The notes below the pieces were generated by a model. It had not been told where the DNA came from. It made no database searches and worked only from the letters and a program-made list of their open reading frames with translations. A stretch of DNA of 18,712 nucleotides. Source: Nitrospinae bacterium RIFCSPLOWO2_12_39_16 (lineage in GTDB: Bacteria > Nitrospinota > Nitrospinia > UBA9942). Of this stretch, positions 1 to 5,128 are shown in pieces; within the stretch, counting starts at the first letter, position 1, and each line of letters opens with the position of its first letter. The stretch is from NCBI GenBank assembly GCA_001805005.1, contig MHDO01000136.1, positions 1 through 18,712 of the forward strand. The letters run 5' to 3'. The translations under genes were made by a program, and so were the position numbers.

Positions 1-133
1 TTTCTCCATTTAAAATTGCATTTTTAATATCCGAAATTGAAACATCATCTTCTTGGGCTTCTTTATCTGCATGTTCTGTAACTTCATATTTACCATTTTT
101 TATATAATTTCTTATTTTAGTAATTAGTTTCAT
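1..133 (-). CDS. DUF4258-like protein, N-terminal part (runs off the left edge)
   Basis: An ATG at 133 on the minus strand opens a frame that stays open to the window edge (44 codons). The peptide begins MKLITKIRNYIKNGKYEV and continues with an EHA motif and an acidic stretch ending in SDIKNAILNGE. This fits the start of DUF4258 proteins, small RelE-like proteins usually paired with an antitoxin, in which an early His follows a short strand. The upstream AGGGG is about 13 bases from the ATG, so the ribosome site is weak. Only the N-terminal half is visible, so toxin function is an inference and the partner gene, if any, lies outside the window. Confidence 0.6.
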   Translation of the reverse strand, partial: MKLITKIRNYIKNGKYEVTEHADKEAQEDDVSISDIKNAILNGE

Positions 134-155
134 ACTATTGTTCTGCCCCTTAAAA

Positions 156-164
156 ATTATAACA
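156..164 (-). promoter_or_regulatory. Extended -10 promoter for the DUF4258 gene
   Basis: On the minus strand the sequence reads TGTTATAAT, a perfect -10 hexamer preceded by the TGn extension, 22 bases before the ATG at 133. A TTGATT lies 15 bases further upstream, which is too close for a standard -35, so the extended -10 probably carries the activity. The same TGTTATAAT string occurs before the UPF0175 gene near 3326. Confidence 0.45.
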
Positions 165-183
165 ATTATCTAATAAAATCAAG

Positions 184-273
184 TGGAAAATTGTGGTCTT
201 GAAATATCATTTTTTCTTTTTATAAATCCAACCCATGCAACACCCCCCTAACCCCCTTTGTTAAGGGGGAATC
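184..273 (+). repeat. Dispersed repeat, copy 1, ending in a C/G hairpin
   Basis: This segment matches 2155-2268 closely. Both contain TGGAAAAT, then TCTTGAAA, a T-rich stretch, the shared string CTTTTTATAAATCCAACCC followed by ATGCAACA, and a C-rich run folding back on a G-rich run. In this copy the hairpin is CCCCCTTTGTTAAGGGGG. Copy 2 has an extra GTCAG and a longer hairpin. Both copies are in the same orientation and bracket the vapBC/hicB/RAYT segment. No coding potential is visible. Confidence 0.75.
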
Positions 274-335
274 TACTCGGTGTTATCATACCGCTTGTGC
301 AATCTCTCTCACATGCAATATCTCTTTATTACTCA

Positions 336-520
336 TTAACATGGAGGATATGGGAGTCTGCCCTGACTTATTGTGAAGGGCTTTCTCTGGCAGAATACAC
401 AGACTGGAGGCTTCCGAATATAAAGGAGCTTAGATCAATAGTAGATAATACAAAATATGATCCATCCATTGATACAACCTATTTTCCGAATACAAATTCG
501 TCCTTCTATTGGTCGTCTAC
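336..520 (+). pseudogene. DUF1566 domain fragment
   Basis: The frame encodes the typical DUF1566 (Lcl C-terminal) core: TWRIWESALTYCEGLSLAEY, then TDWRLPNIKELRSIVD, an acidic spacer, and SSFYWSST. The W-x2-A-x2-YC and DWRLPN-x-KEL signatures are clear. Intact proteins of this class are longer, surface-associated, and continue past YWSST with a Trp/Gly-rich half that is missing here. No plausible start lies upstream: the only in-frame start is a TTG inside the repeat at 258. The fragment is cut at about 520, where an unrelated TPR frame begins. This is a decayed scrap and not a working gene. Confidence 0.7.
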
Positions 521-658
521 TATGGCAAATTTGATAAAGCAGAGGAATATTATAAAAAGGCTATTGCCTTGAAAGGCGAGGCGGTTTATATAGATGCCCT
601 TGCCAGTGTCAGAAAGGCGAGGGAGGAAAGGAAGAAGCTGGAGGAGCAGGGAAGGTAA
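518..658 (+). pseudogene. C-terminal scrap of a TPR-repeat protein
   Basis: From about 518, in a frame offset from the preceding DUF1566 fragment, the sequence encodes YYGKFDKAEEYYKKAIALKG and a charged Ala/Arg/Glu/Lys tail ending LEEQGR with a TAA at 656-658. The G-x-F-x-KAE-x-YYKKAI pattern is the second half of a tetratricopeptide repeat, and the charged tail is typical of the end of such proteins. There is no start codon and the frame begins exactly where the DUF1566 homology stops, so this is a second gene remnant joined to the first. Confidence 0.6.
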
Positions 659-721
659 AATTGAATGACAGGAGGGATTTTCTTGTCTGAAGTTTCCTCA
701 ATCTCCTTCAGCCTCAGGCGC

Positions 722-1099
722 CTAATGTTTCCAAAACATCTTTTTATCTGGGTAATGCTCTTTGTTTCTTGTTGCTATTTTATGTCCTTTAACTACAGCA
801 GTAGTATTGATAAGGCAATCAGTGGAGGTTAAAGTTATTCCCTGTTTTCTGTAATGCCTGTAAATCTCACCGCCTCTTTTTGCTATTTCAATCGTGATAA
901 GCTCTATATTGCAGGCATTTATAAAATTCTCTGTGTCCTCTTTTTCATTTTCTCTCATGCCTGCATGGAGTTCATAGACTGTCAGGATGCTCACATATGC
1001 CTTGTTGGTTTTCCATAAGGGGAGGATTAAATCCTTTGCAGAGGACTCACCCCTTAAATAGTCAATAGCTATATCAGTATCAATCAGCACGGTTTGCAT
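722..1099 (-). CDS. vapC: VapC-type PIN-domain toxin
   Basis: A 125-residue PIN-domain protein. VapC toxins are metal-dependent RNases that cut tRNA or rRNA and are held inactive by VapB. The acidic active site is visible: Asp7 or Asp9 in LIDTDIAIDYLRG, Glu43 in VYELHAG, and Asp94 in STDCLINTTAV, followed by a conserved TRNKEHYP near the C-terminus. Length and motif spacing match the family, so the toxin looks intact. The ATG overlaps the 3' end of the upstream vapB by 20 bases, the usual antitoxin-first arrangement with translational coupling. RNA target and activity are not readable from sequence. Confidence 0.9.
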   Translation of the reverse strand: MQTVLIDTDIAIDYLRGESSAKDLILPLWKTNKAYVSILTVYELHAGMRENEKEDTENFINACNIELITIEIAKRGGEIYRHYRKQGITLTSTDCLINTTAVVKGHKIATRNKEHYPDKKMFWKH

Positions 1100-1313
1100 A
1101 CTTTCTGCTTTCCTCTTTTCTTAACTCATTTACAATCTCAATGCTCTCCTTATCTCTCTTTTGCCATTTGCCAAAAGAAGATACAGCCTTGCTAATCCGT
1201 CTCTTTCTTAAGTATTCCTTAAGCGCCTCTGATACCAACAGGCTAAAGTTTTTGGCAGTCTTTTTGGCTTCTGCATAAATGTCTTCAGGAATGGATATGG
1301 TAGTTTTTATCAT
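1080..1313 (-). CDS. vapB: VapB-type antitoxin
   Basis: A 77-residue antitoxin for the adjacent VapC. It begins MIKTTISIPEDIYAEAKK, a ribbon-helix-helix strand and helix expected to dimerise and bind operator DNA, and continues with LVSEALKEYLRKRR. The charged C-terminal third (about residues 45-77) is the likely toxin-wrapping tail. A longer frame runs upstream to 1523, but the ATG at 1313 has GGAGGTGA six bases before it and a well-formed promoter just upstream, so the short start is chosen. The stop overlaps vapC by 20 bases. Confidence 0.88.
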   Translation of the reverse strand: MIKTTISIPEDIYAEAKKTAKNFSLLVSEALKEYLRKRRISKAVSSFGKWQKRDKESIEIVNELRKEESRKYANRAD

Positions 1314-1337
1314 AATAATCACCTCCGCATATGAGTT

Positions 1338-1373
1338 GGTATTATTATATGGTATTACCAGATAGCATGTCAA
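1338..1373 (-). promoter_or_regulatory. vapBC promoter with operator-like repeats
   Basis: Minus strand: TTGACA (1373-1368), an 18-base spacer, and TATAAT (1349-1344), about 30 bases before the vapB ATG. The spacer contains the perfect palindrome GGTAATACC (1351-1359). On the plus strand GGTATTA is directly repeated 13 bases apart (1338-1344 and 1351-1357). Placing such repeats over the -10 and spacer is how VapB/VapC complexes usually repress their own promoter; the operator role is inferred. Confidence 0.75.
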
Positions 1374-1473
1374 TAGGAAAGCCGCCGGAGAAAAACGGGC
1401 GTCTGTCTCTATTTTTCTTCTTATACTGAACAGGATAAAAGCCAGCACCCCTGTTACTGTCAAATTTTTACGG

Positions 1474-1490
1474 GTGGTGGGGTCAGGCTT
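1474..1490 (+). repeat. 17-bp direct repeat, left copy
   Basis: GTGGTGGGGTCAGGCTT is identical to 1736-1752. The pair encloses the transposase tail. The core GGGGTCAGG also occurs in the repeat copy at 2163-2171. Confidence 0.8.
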
Positions 1491-1494
1491 CGGA

Positions 1495-1731
1495 TTATGG
1501 GATTTGCAATAACTCTTTATCAAAAATCTTTTTCCTTTTTCCGAGTTCGCCGTCCTCTTTTGAGCAGTTCAATATTCTCTTAACTTCACGAACCAAATAT
1601 GCGATCATGCCCCGAGCTTCCGATAGATACCTTTGTTTCCCGCCTAATGTGATCTCTTTTTCCGTTAGTCCATATAGGTTGCAGACCCTCTTAATTATTT
1701 CATCAATTGTTATGGATTTCTTTTCTCTGTG
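1495..1731 (-). pseudogene. RAYT/IS200-like transposase, C-terminal DnaA-like HTH remnant
   Basis: The minus-strand frame ending with TAA at 1497-1495 encodes KKSITIDEIIKRVCNLYGLT, then SEARGMIAYLVREVK, then a diverged tail ending LLQIP. The pattern SI-x-IDEII-x-RVC-x-LYGL with SEAR-x-MIAYL-x-RE matches the C-terminal helix-turn-helix, resembling DnaA domain IV, found on many REP-associated tyrosine transposases. The Y1/HUH catalytic half (His-x-His and the Tyr) is absent because homology stops at the right-hand 17-bp repeat. There is no start codon. It is a dead fragment; the family call rests on this HTH alone. Confidence 0.55.
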
Positions 1732-1735
1732 CTCA

Positions 1736-1752
1736 GTGGTGGGGTCAGGCTT
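1736..1752 (+). repeat. 17-bp direct repeat, right copy
   Basis: Perfect copy of 1474-1490. Between the two lie 245 bases with the transposase tail. Directly after it comes a long inverted repeat (1755-1821), so this looks like the edge of a RAYT/REP unit. Confidence 0.8.
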
Positions 1753-1754
1753 TT

Positions 1755-1821
1755 ACCCCATTAGAAATAGAACATCAAAACCGTTCGTTATCCTATCTGG
1801 TGACAGAATTTCTAACGGGGT
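1755..1821. repeat. REP-like inverted repeat (14-base arms, 13 matching)
   Basis: ACCCCATTAGAAAT at 1755-1768 pairs with ATTTCTAACGGGGT at 1808-1821, with one mismatch and a 39-base loop. It lies between the right 17-bp repeat and the cut end of the hicB stub. RAYT transposases act on such imperfect palindromes, so this is a plausible REP/BIME-like substrate or element end. It could also simply be a stable RNA hairpin. Confidence 0.6.
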
Positions 1822-1829
1822 GAATAAGG

Positions 1830-1943
1830 CTACATACGATTTGCTGGTGGCAATTTTTCAGTGACAGGACAGTTTGAAATATATACTTTTGCTTTCCTCT
1901 TAATTTTAACAGGGAGCTTTAATGTAAATTCAGCTATAAGCAT
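1830..1943 (-). pseudogene. hicB: HicB-like antitoxin, N-terminal stub
   Basis: A minus-strand ATG at 1943 preceded by AAGGAGG opens 37 codons. The first 27 residues, MLIAEFTLKLPVKIKRKAKV then YISNCPV, fit the start of HicB-like antitoxins, which normally continue into a VxSQG-x-T-x-EEA core and a DNA-binding tail. Here homology stops after NCPV and the frame runs into the inverted repeat, ending at TAG (1832-1830). The strong ribosome site and promoter remain, so a short peptide may still be made. No hicA is present nearby. Confidence 0.6.
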
Positions 1944-1969
1944 TTTGATACCTCCTTATCCTTGTTAAT

Positions 1970-1999
1970 ATACTACTATCATGCTAATAGGCATGTCAA
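1970..1999 (-). promoter_or_regulatory. Promoter of the hicB stub
   Basis: Minus strand: TTGACA (1999-1994), an 18-base spacer and TAGTAT (1975-1970), followed by AAGGAGG and the ATG at 1943. The spacer holds ATGC/GCAT arms six bases apart. The layout resembles the vapBC promoter, also TTGACATGC with an 18-base spacer, suggesting self-regulation before decay. Confidence 0.55.
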
Positions 2000-2154
2000 A
2001 TAAATTTAATTTCCTATGAGGATAATGGAATGCCAAAATAGTACGGACACGGGCATGGGGTCACCCATTAAAAGGCGCCTGTCAAGAAAAAAAGAAACCC
2101 CATTAATAAGCAAAAGACTGTTTTTTTTGCCTTTCTTTGTTTAAACTGAATTAA

Positions 2155-2268
2155 TGGAAAATGGGGGTCAGGTCTTGAAAAATCAGTTTTCCTTTTTATA
2201 AATCCAACCCATGCAACAACCCCCGAAACCCCCTCACCCTCTCCTCTCCCGTTAAAGGAGAGGGAATC
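2155..2268 (+). repeat. Dispersed repeat, copy 2, ending in a hairpin
   Basis: Second copy of the 184-273 repeat, in the same orientation, with GGGGTCAGG before TCTTGAAA and a longer C-rich end. The terminal hairpin is CCCTCTCC (2237-2244) with GGAGAGGG (2257-2264), loop 12. Just upstream, CCATTAAT (2100-2107) and ATTAATGG (2150-2157) form an 8-bp inverted pair. The 2000-2154 stretch otherwise shows no gene. Confidence 0.75.
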
Positions 2269-2300
2269 ACAAAAAAAGCCATTAAAGAGCACTTATCTGC

Positions 2301-2330
2301 TTGACATATGTCATGCAATCGTCATACAAT
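2301..2330 (+). promoter_or_regulatory. Promoter of the PIN toxin operon, with palindromic operator
   Basis: TTGACA (2301-2306), an 18-base spacer and TACAAT (2325-2330). The 12-bp perfect palindrome TGACATATGTCA (2302-2313) lies across the -35, a good position for repression by the downstream RHH antitoxin. The -10 ends seven bases before the ATG at 2338, so transcription should begin at or next to the start codon. Confidence 0.7.
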
Positions 2331-2337
2331 TTCAAAT

Positions 2338-2838
2338 ATGATAGTTTTTGATTCATCTACATTGATTCTTCTTGCCAAGATAGATATATTGGAATTGTTT
2401 ATATCAAATTTTTACGGGAGGGTTTTAATCCCTGAAAAGGTCAGATTAGAAGTGTCCGCAGGGGGTGGAGAAGAAAGACTTATAATGGTTAAATTGATTG
2501 AAGATAATATAATTAAGGTTGCAAAGGTTAAAAATAGCAGACAGATAAAAAAACTAATGGAGGACTTTAACATAGATGCAGGTGAGGCAGAGGCATTAAC
2601 ACTTGCTATTCAGGAGAAAGCCAATATGGTTGCAACAGATGACAGAAATGCAATAAGGGCATGTAAGCTCTTAAATATAGATTTTGTTACTGCCATTGCA
2701 GTTCTAATAAGGGCAGTGGAAAAAGCACTTATCAGCAAAGATGAAGCCATTATCAAGTTGCAAAAACTTCAATCTGTTGGCAGATATAGCAAGGAAATAA
2801 TTAATAATGCAGTAAAGCAAATTAAGGGAGGTGGTTAA
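2338..2838 (+). CDS. PIN-domain toxin (DUF3368-like), first gene of a toxin-antitoxin pair
   Basis: A 166-residue predicted PIN-domain nuclease. It opens with MIVFDSSTLILLAKIDILEL (Asp5), has Glu38 in RLEVSAGGGEE, an acidic NIDAGEAEALTLA motif around residue 80-90, and Asp101-Asp102 in ATDDRNAIRACK. These are the usual metal-binding acids of the PIN/DUF3368 group, so it looks intact. A longer frame begins at 2308, but that ATG lies inside the promoter (-35 at 2301, -10 at 2325), so 2338 is the start and the message is probably leaderless. It is followed one base after its stop by an RHH/UPF0175 protein, the likely antitoxin. Toxin-first order is unusual for this class. Confidence 0.8.
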   Translation: MIVFDSSTLILLAKIDILELFISNFYGRVLIPEKVRLEVSAGGGEERLIMVKLIEDNIIKVAKVKNSRQIKKLMEDFNIDAGEAEALTLAIQEKANMVATDDRNAIRACKLLNIDFVTAIAVLIRAVEKALISKDEAIIKLQKLQSVGRYSKEIINNAVKQIKGGG

Positions 2839-2839
2839 G

Positions 2840-3139
2840 ATGGCAACAAAGACCTTAAGTATACGAATGAATGACGATGATTATAAATTTCTTTCTTCCC
2901 TTGCAAAAGAAGAAAGAGAAGATGTTTCAAAGACAGTGAGAGAGCTTGTTGACCTTGGCAGGGTAGTTCTTGCCATAGAGAAATATAAGAAATCAGAAGC
3001 ATCCATTGAAAAGACTGCAAGGATAGCCGGTGTTTCTATTTCAAAGATGATGGATATATTCAAGGAATATGGTATTGAGGCAAACTTAGAATACGAGGAC
3101 TATTTAAAGGGGCTAAAGAACCTTAAGAAAGTCTGGTAG
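2840..3139 (+). CDS. Antitoxin with RHH N-terminus and UPF0175-like HTH
   Basis: A 99-residue protein. Residues about 1-42 look like a ribbon-helix-helix unit: TLSIRMNDDDYKFLSSLAKE, then SKTVRELVDLG. Residues about 43-99 match the UPF0175 pattern: VVLAIEKYKKSEASIEKTAR, then IAGVSISKMMDIFKEYGIEA and an acidic end. UPF0175 proteins are antitoxins of DUF3368 PIN toxins. The start at 2840 is chosen over GTG 2831 because GGAGGT sits seven bases upstream. The joining of an RHH to the UPF0175 HTH implies two DNA-binding surfaces; the palindrome at 2302-2313 is a natural target. Role inferred from the pairing. Confidence 0.75.
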   Translation: MATKTLSIRMNDDDYKFLSSLAKEEREDVSKTVRELVDLGRVVLAIEKYKKSEASIEKTARIAGVSISKMMDIFKEYGIEANLEYEDYLKGLKNLKKVW

Positions 3140-3151
3140 CTTCAGAAAGCA

Positions 3152-3190
3152 AAGAAAAGGGGACAGGCTGCTTTCCATCTCCCTTTTCTT
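3152..3190 (+). terminator. Hairpin after the PIN/RHH-UPF0175 operon
   Basis: AAGAAAAGGG (3152-3161) pairs perfectly with CCCTTTTCTT (3181-3190), a 10-bp stem with a 19-base loop, beginning 13 bases after the antitoxin stop. The stem ends in TTTTCTT and not in a clean U-run, so termination is plausible but not textbook; it may also be a member of the dispersed hairpin repeats. Confidence 0.5.
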
Positions 3191-3245
3191 AACAACCAAT
3201 TAATCATCCTGTCCGATATTTTGGAAAATGTTTTGGAAAAATTGT

Positions 3246-3274
3246 TCAATCTGTGCTATTTGTTATGTTATAAT
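3246..3274 (+). promoter_or_regulatory. Extended -10 promoter and operator-like site of the UPF0175 gene
   Basis: TGTTATAAT (3266-3274) is an extended -10. Just upstream, TCAATCTGT (3246-3254) and ATTTGTTA (3258-3265) recur before the other UPF0175 gene at 18222-18230 and 18235-18242. The only TTGTTC upstream is 20 bases from the -10. A shared site before two paralogous antitoxin genes suggests a common operator and possible cross-regulation. Confidence 0.5.
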
Positions 3275-3325
3275 TACTTAGAATTTCATAGCTTTAATAA
3301 GGTTTAATGATTTATGGGGGTTGAT

Positions 3326-3589
3326 ATGAAGGTGGTAACAATACCTTATCCAGAAGGACTTCCTCAAACTCTGAAGTTGTCCGATTTAGAATTTTCCGAG
3401 GAGGTCAGGTTTCTTGCAGCAGTCAAGCTTTTTGAGTTAGGAAAGATTTCTTCAGGTAAGGCGTCAAAAATAGCTGGATTGGACAGAGTATCTTTTCTTG
3501 AAAAACTCGGGTCTTATAGGATACCCTCAATAAATATACAGGCTGAAGAGATAGAAAAGGAGATAGAAGCAGTAAGATCTCTTAAATGA
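3326..3589 (+). CDS. UPF0175 antitoxin
   Basis: An 87-residue UPF0175-type protein. It has an N-terminal VTIPYPEGLPQTL strand, a helix SEEVRFLAAVKLFELGKISS, the HTH GKASKIAGLDRVSFLEKLGS, and a C-terminal segment starting with a proline-containing IPSIN and ending in an acidic helix (AEEIEKEIEAVRSL). The ATG at 3326 has GGGGG five bases upstream and is preferred to the in-frame ATG at 3314. Its stop overlaps the next ATG by four bases (ATGA), so the toxin gene is translationally coupled. The partner toxin is truncated, leaving this as an orphan or possibly a cross-acting antitoxin. Confidence 0.8.
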   Translation: MKVVTIPYPEGLPQTLKLSDLEFSEEVRFLAAVKLFELGKISSGKASKIAGLDRVSFLEKLGSYRIPSINIQAEEIEKEIEAVRSLK

Positions 3590-3789
3590 AAGCCATCGTC
3601 AATACAAGTCCTCTTTTATTTCTATCCAAAATCCATAGGCTCTCTATCCTTGAGAAATTAGATCAGATATTTGTACCGACTGGAGTTATAACTGAAATCA
3701 AACAAAAACAGGATGACGCATTAGACACAGTTATTAAGGCTTCTGATAGCTGGCTCAAATTTGCTCTTGATTTTATCAAAATTAGGTGA
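3586..3789 (+). pseudogene. DUF3368 PIN toxin, truncated
   Basis: The frame begins MKAIVNTSPLLFLSKIHRLS, the standard DUF3368 start (NTSPL in place of the usual PIN Asp), with IFVPTGVITEI matching strand 2. Homology ends near residue 57 (DSWLK), and the frame closes at 67 residues. Family members are about 150-165 residues; the GEAEA and DD-x-x-A motifs carrying the catalytic acids are missing. The Phd/ParE module begins directly after the cut. It should have no nuclease activity. Confidence 0.8.
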
Positions 3790-3828
3790 TAGTATCATGC
3801 CATAAATCCACTTATGAAAGGAAATTCC

Positions 3829-4098
3829 ATGCCAATCATAAAACCCATTTCAAGCCTCCGCAATCAGACAAGGGACATTGCGTCTTTGTGTCATGAACAG
3901 GATGAACCTGTTTATCTTACCACTAACGGTGAGGGCGACCTTGTTGTAATGAGCATTGAACATTATGAAAGACTCAACGCAAGATTTGAGCTTTTCGGAA
4001 AACTCGCTGTTGCCCAAGCCCAAGCTGCGACTGGAGAAAAAGGTCTCACCCATTCGCAAGTGATGAAAAAGCTCAGGCAACGATTGCATGGCAAATAA
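3829..4098 (+). CDS. Phd/YefM-family antitoxin
   Basis: An 89-residue Phd/YefM-type antitoxin. It begins MPIIKPISSLRNQTRDIASL and has the family's EPVYLTTNGEGDLVVMSIEH, in which the antitoxin DNA-binding fold pairs a loop with V-x-x-T-x-x-G and a hydrophobic strand ending in Glu/His-Tyr. The C-terminal helix (about residues 50-89) is the toxin-neutralising part. The ATG at 3829 has AAAGGA just upstream and is preferred to 3814. It overlaps the toxin frame by 11 bases. The toxin is missing its C-terminus, so the antitoxin may be unpaired. Confidence 0.85.
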   Translation: MPIIKPISSLRNQTRDIASLCHEQDEPVYLTTNGEGDLVVMSIEHYERLNARFELFGKLAVAQAQAATGEKGLTHSQVMKKLRQRLHGK

Positions 4099-4327
4099 AT
4101 ACACCCTTCGTTATCTTCCTGTTGCCGTTGATGATATTATCTCAATCTTTGACTGGATCGCAAATAACAGTCCAGCCAATGCCGCCGCTTTCATTGAAAA
4201 ACTCGACCAACACATCGGCAGTCTTGCGATACATCCGCTTCTTGGGCGGATACCAAAAGATGATAAACTCAAAAGTGCTGGTTATCGTGTCCTTGTTATT
4301 GAATCCTATCTTACATTCTACATATAG
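4088..4327 (+). pseudogene. ParE/RelE-family toxin, C-terminally truncated
   Basis: The frame encodes MANKYTLRYLPVAVDDIISI, then FDWIANNSPANAA, then HPLLGRIPKDD and GYRVLVIESYLTFYI, all in the order of ParE/RelE toxins. It stops at 79 residues. Relatives run to about 95-105 and continue with a strand ending in a VxHGxRD-like segment carrying functional residues; that part is absent. The stop is nine bases before the ATG of the V-ATPase subunit D gene, so the cut lies at that junction. A residual toxin activity cannot be excluded, but loss of the last strand makes it unlikely. Confidence 0.7.
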
Positions 4328-4336
4328 AGAAATACT

Positions 4337-4975
4337 ATGAACCAGACATCGCCAACAAGACTGAATCTGTTAAGCCTTAAAATCCGTTACGGGCTTGCAA
4401 AGGATGGTGTTAGAATGCTCAGGAGTAAGAGAGAGGTGCTGGTCAGGGAGTTTTTTGTCAGCATGAAAGATGTTGCGGAGGTAAGGGATATTATAGAGAA
4501 AAAGCTTGATAGCGCATTTACATCCATAACACTCGCCAAAGTATTTCTTGGTGATGCTCTTTTGAAATCCACTGCATATGCCTATAAAAGGGATATAGAA
4601 GTTAATATCAAGTCTAAAAATGTAATGGGTGTTATAGTTCCTGAGATAGAGGATGTAAATCTCAAGAGGGCAATAGATGCGAGGGGAACATCCCCTATAT
4701 CCGAGCCTTATAGGCTCAATGAAGTAACAGGAAAGTTTGAAGATGTGCTTGGCAGTATTGTTTCTGTAGCATCAAAGGAGATAAGGCTTAAAAGATTGGG
4801 AAGTGAGATTCAGACAACCAGCCGCAGGATAAATGCGCTTGAAGAGATACTTATCCCATCTCTAACGAAGAGGATTAAGTATATTCAGAGGATGCTGGAG
4901 GAGAAGGAAAGGGAGGGCATCTTTAGACTGAAGAGATTCAAGGGACGTCGTAAAAAAGTTGACATGACCATTTAA
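4337..4975 (+). CDS. ntpD: V-type ATPase subunit D
   Basis: A 212-residue V/A-type ATPase subunit D, the central-stalk rotor coiled coil. The family start is clear (SPTRLNLLSLKIRYGLAKDG), followed by LRSKREVLVREFF, a middle segment with the conserved VNLKRAIDARG, and a long C-terminal helix (about residues 150-200) ending in a basic tail. Length matches the family, so the gene looks complete. No other subunit gene (A, B, C, E, F, I, K) is in the window; upstream is a truncated toxin gene and downstream an unrelated lipoprotein. The ribosome site is weak (AGAG about eight bases upstream). It is either an operon end displaced by the toxin-antitoxin modules or a functional single copy. Confidence 0.9.
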   Translation: MNQTSPTRLNLLSLKIRYGLAKDGVRMLRSKREVLVREFFVSMKDVAEVRDIIEKKLDSAFTSITLAKVFLGDALLKSTAYAYKRDIEVNIKSKNVMGVIVPEIEDVNLKRAIDARGTSPISEPYRLNEVTGKFEDVLGSIVSVASKEIRLKRLGSEIQTTSRRINALEEILIPSLTKRIKYIQRMLEEKEREGIFRLKRFKGRRKKVDMTI

Positions 4976-4976
4976 A

Positions 4977-5066
4977 ATCCGAAATCCTAAATTCTAAACA
5001 ATATCAAATGTTCAAAGTCCAAAATTCAAAACGACATCCCCTTTTAATTTAACCTTTCAATTAAAA
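4977..5066. repeat. Low-complexity dispersed repeat and A/T hairpin
   Basis: The stretch is built of AAATCC, AAATTCTAAA and TTCAAAGT-like words (4977-5031), a composition also seen in the dppC tandem repeat. It is followed by TTTTAATT (5042-5049) and AATTAAAA (5059-5066), a purely A/T inverted pair. No gene is visible. The hairpin is too weak to call a terminator. Confidence 0.5.
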
Positions 5067-5093
5067 TACGAACCCCCAAAAATTTAATCGTCC

Positions 5094-5122
5094 TTGACTT
5101 AAACTAAGATTAACCTTATTAT
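5094..5122 (+). promoter_or_regulatory. Promoter of the dihaem lipoprotein gene
   Basis: TTGACT (5094-5099), a 17-base spacer and TATTAT (5117-5122). Only six bases separate the -10 from the ATG at 5129, so the predicted start of transcription is the ATG itself. No ribosome site lies between them. Confidence 0.65.
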
Positions 5123-5128
5123 TAAAAT

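Noticed and set aside
258..572. A 104-codon open frame read as one gene
   Set aside because: Its only start is a TTG in a repeat, and the frame ends in the TPR scrap read out of frame. Only the DUF1566 core (336-520) is real homology.
1314..1523. N-terminal extension of vapB to 1523
   Set aside because: It covers the vapBC promoter and lacks a ribosome site; GGAGGTGA at the internal ATG decides the start.
1607..1864. Plus-strand frame of 85 codons
   Set aside because: It is antisense to the RAYT tail and inverted repeat, with no ribosome site or recognisable product.
2068..2292. Minus-strand frame of 74 codons
   Set aside because: It is made of the dispersed repeat and low-complexity DNA, without a family or ribosome site.
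2308..2337. Earlier start for the PIN toxin
   Set aside because: The ATG at 2308 lies between the -35 and -10 of the promoter.
4122..4340. Second plus-strand frame over the ParE gene
   Set aside because: It is a frame shadow; the ParE frame carries the family sequence.
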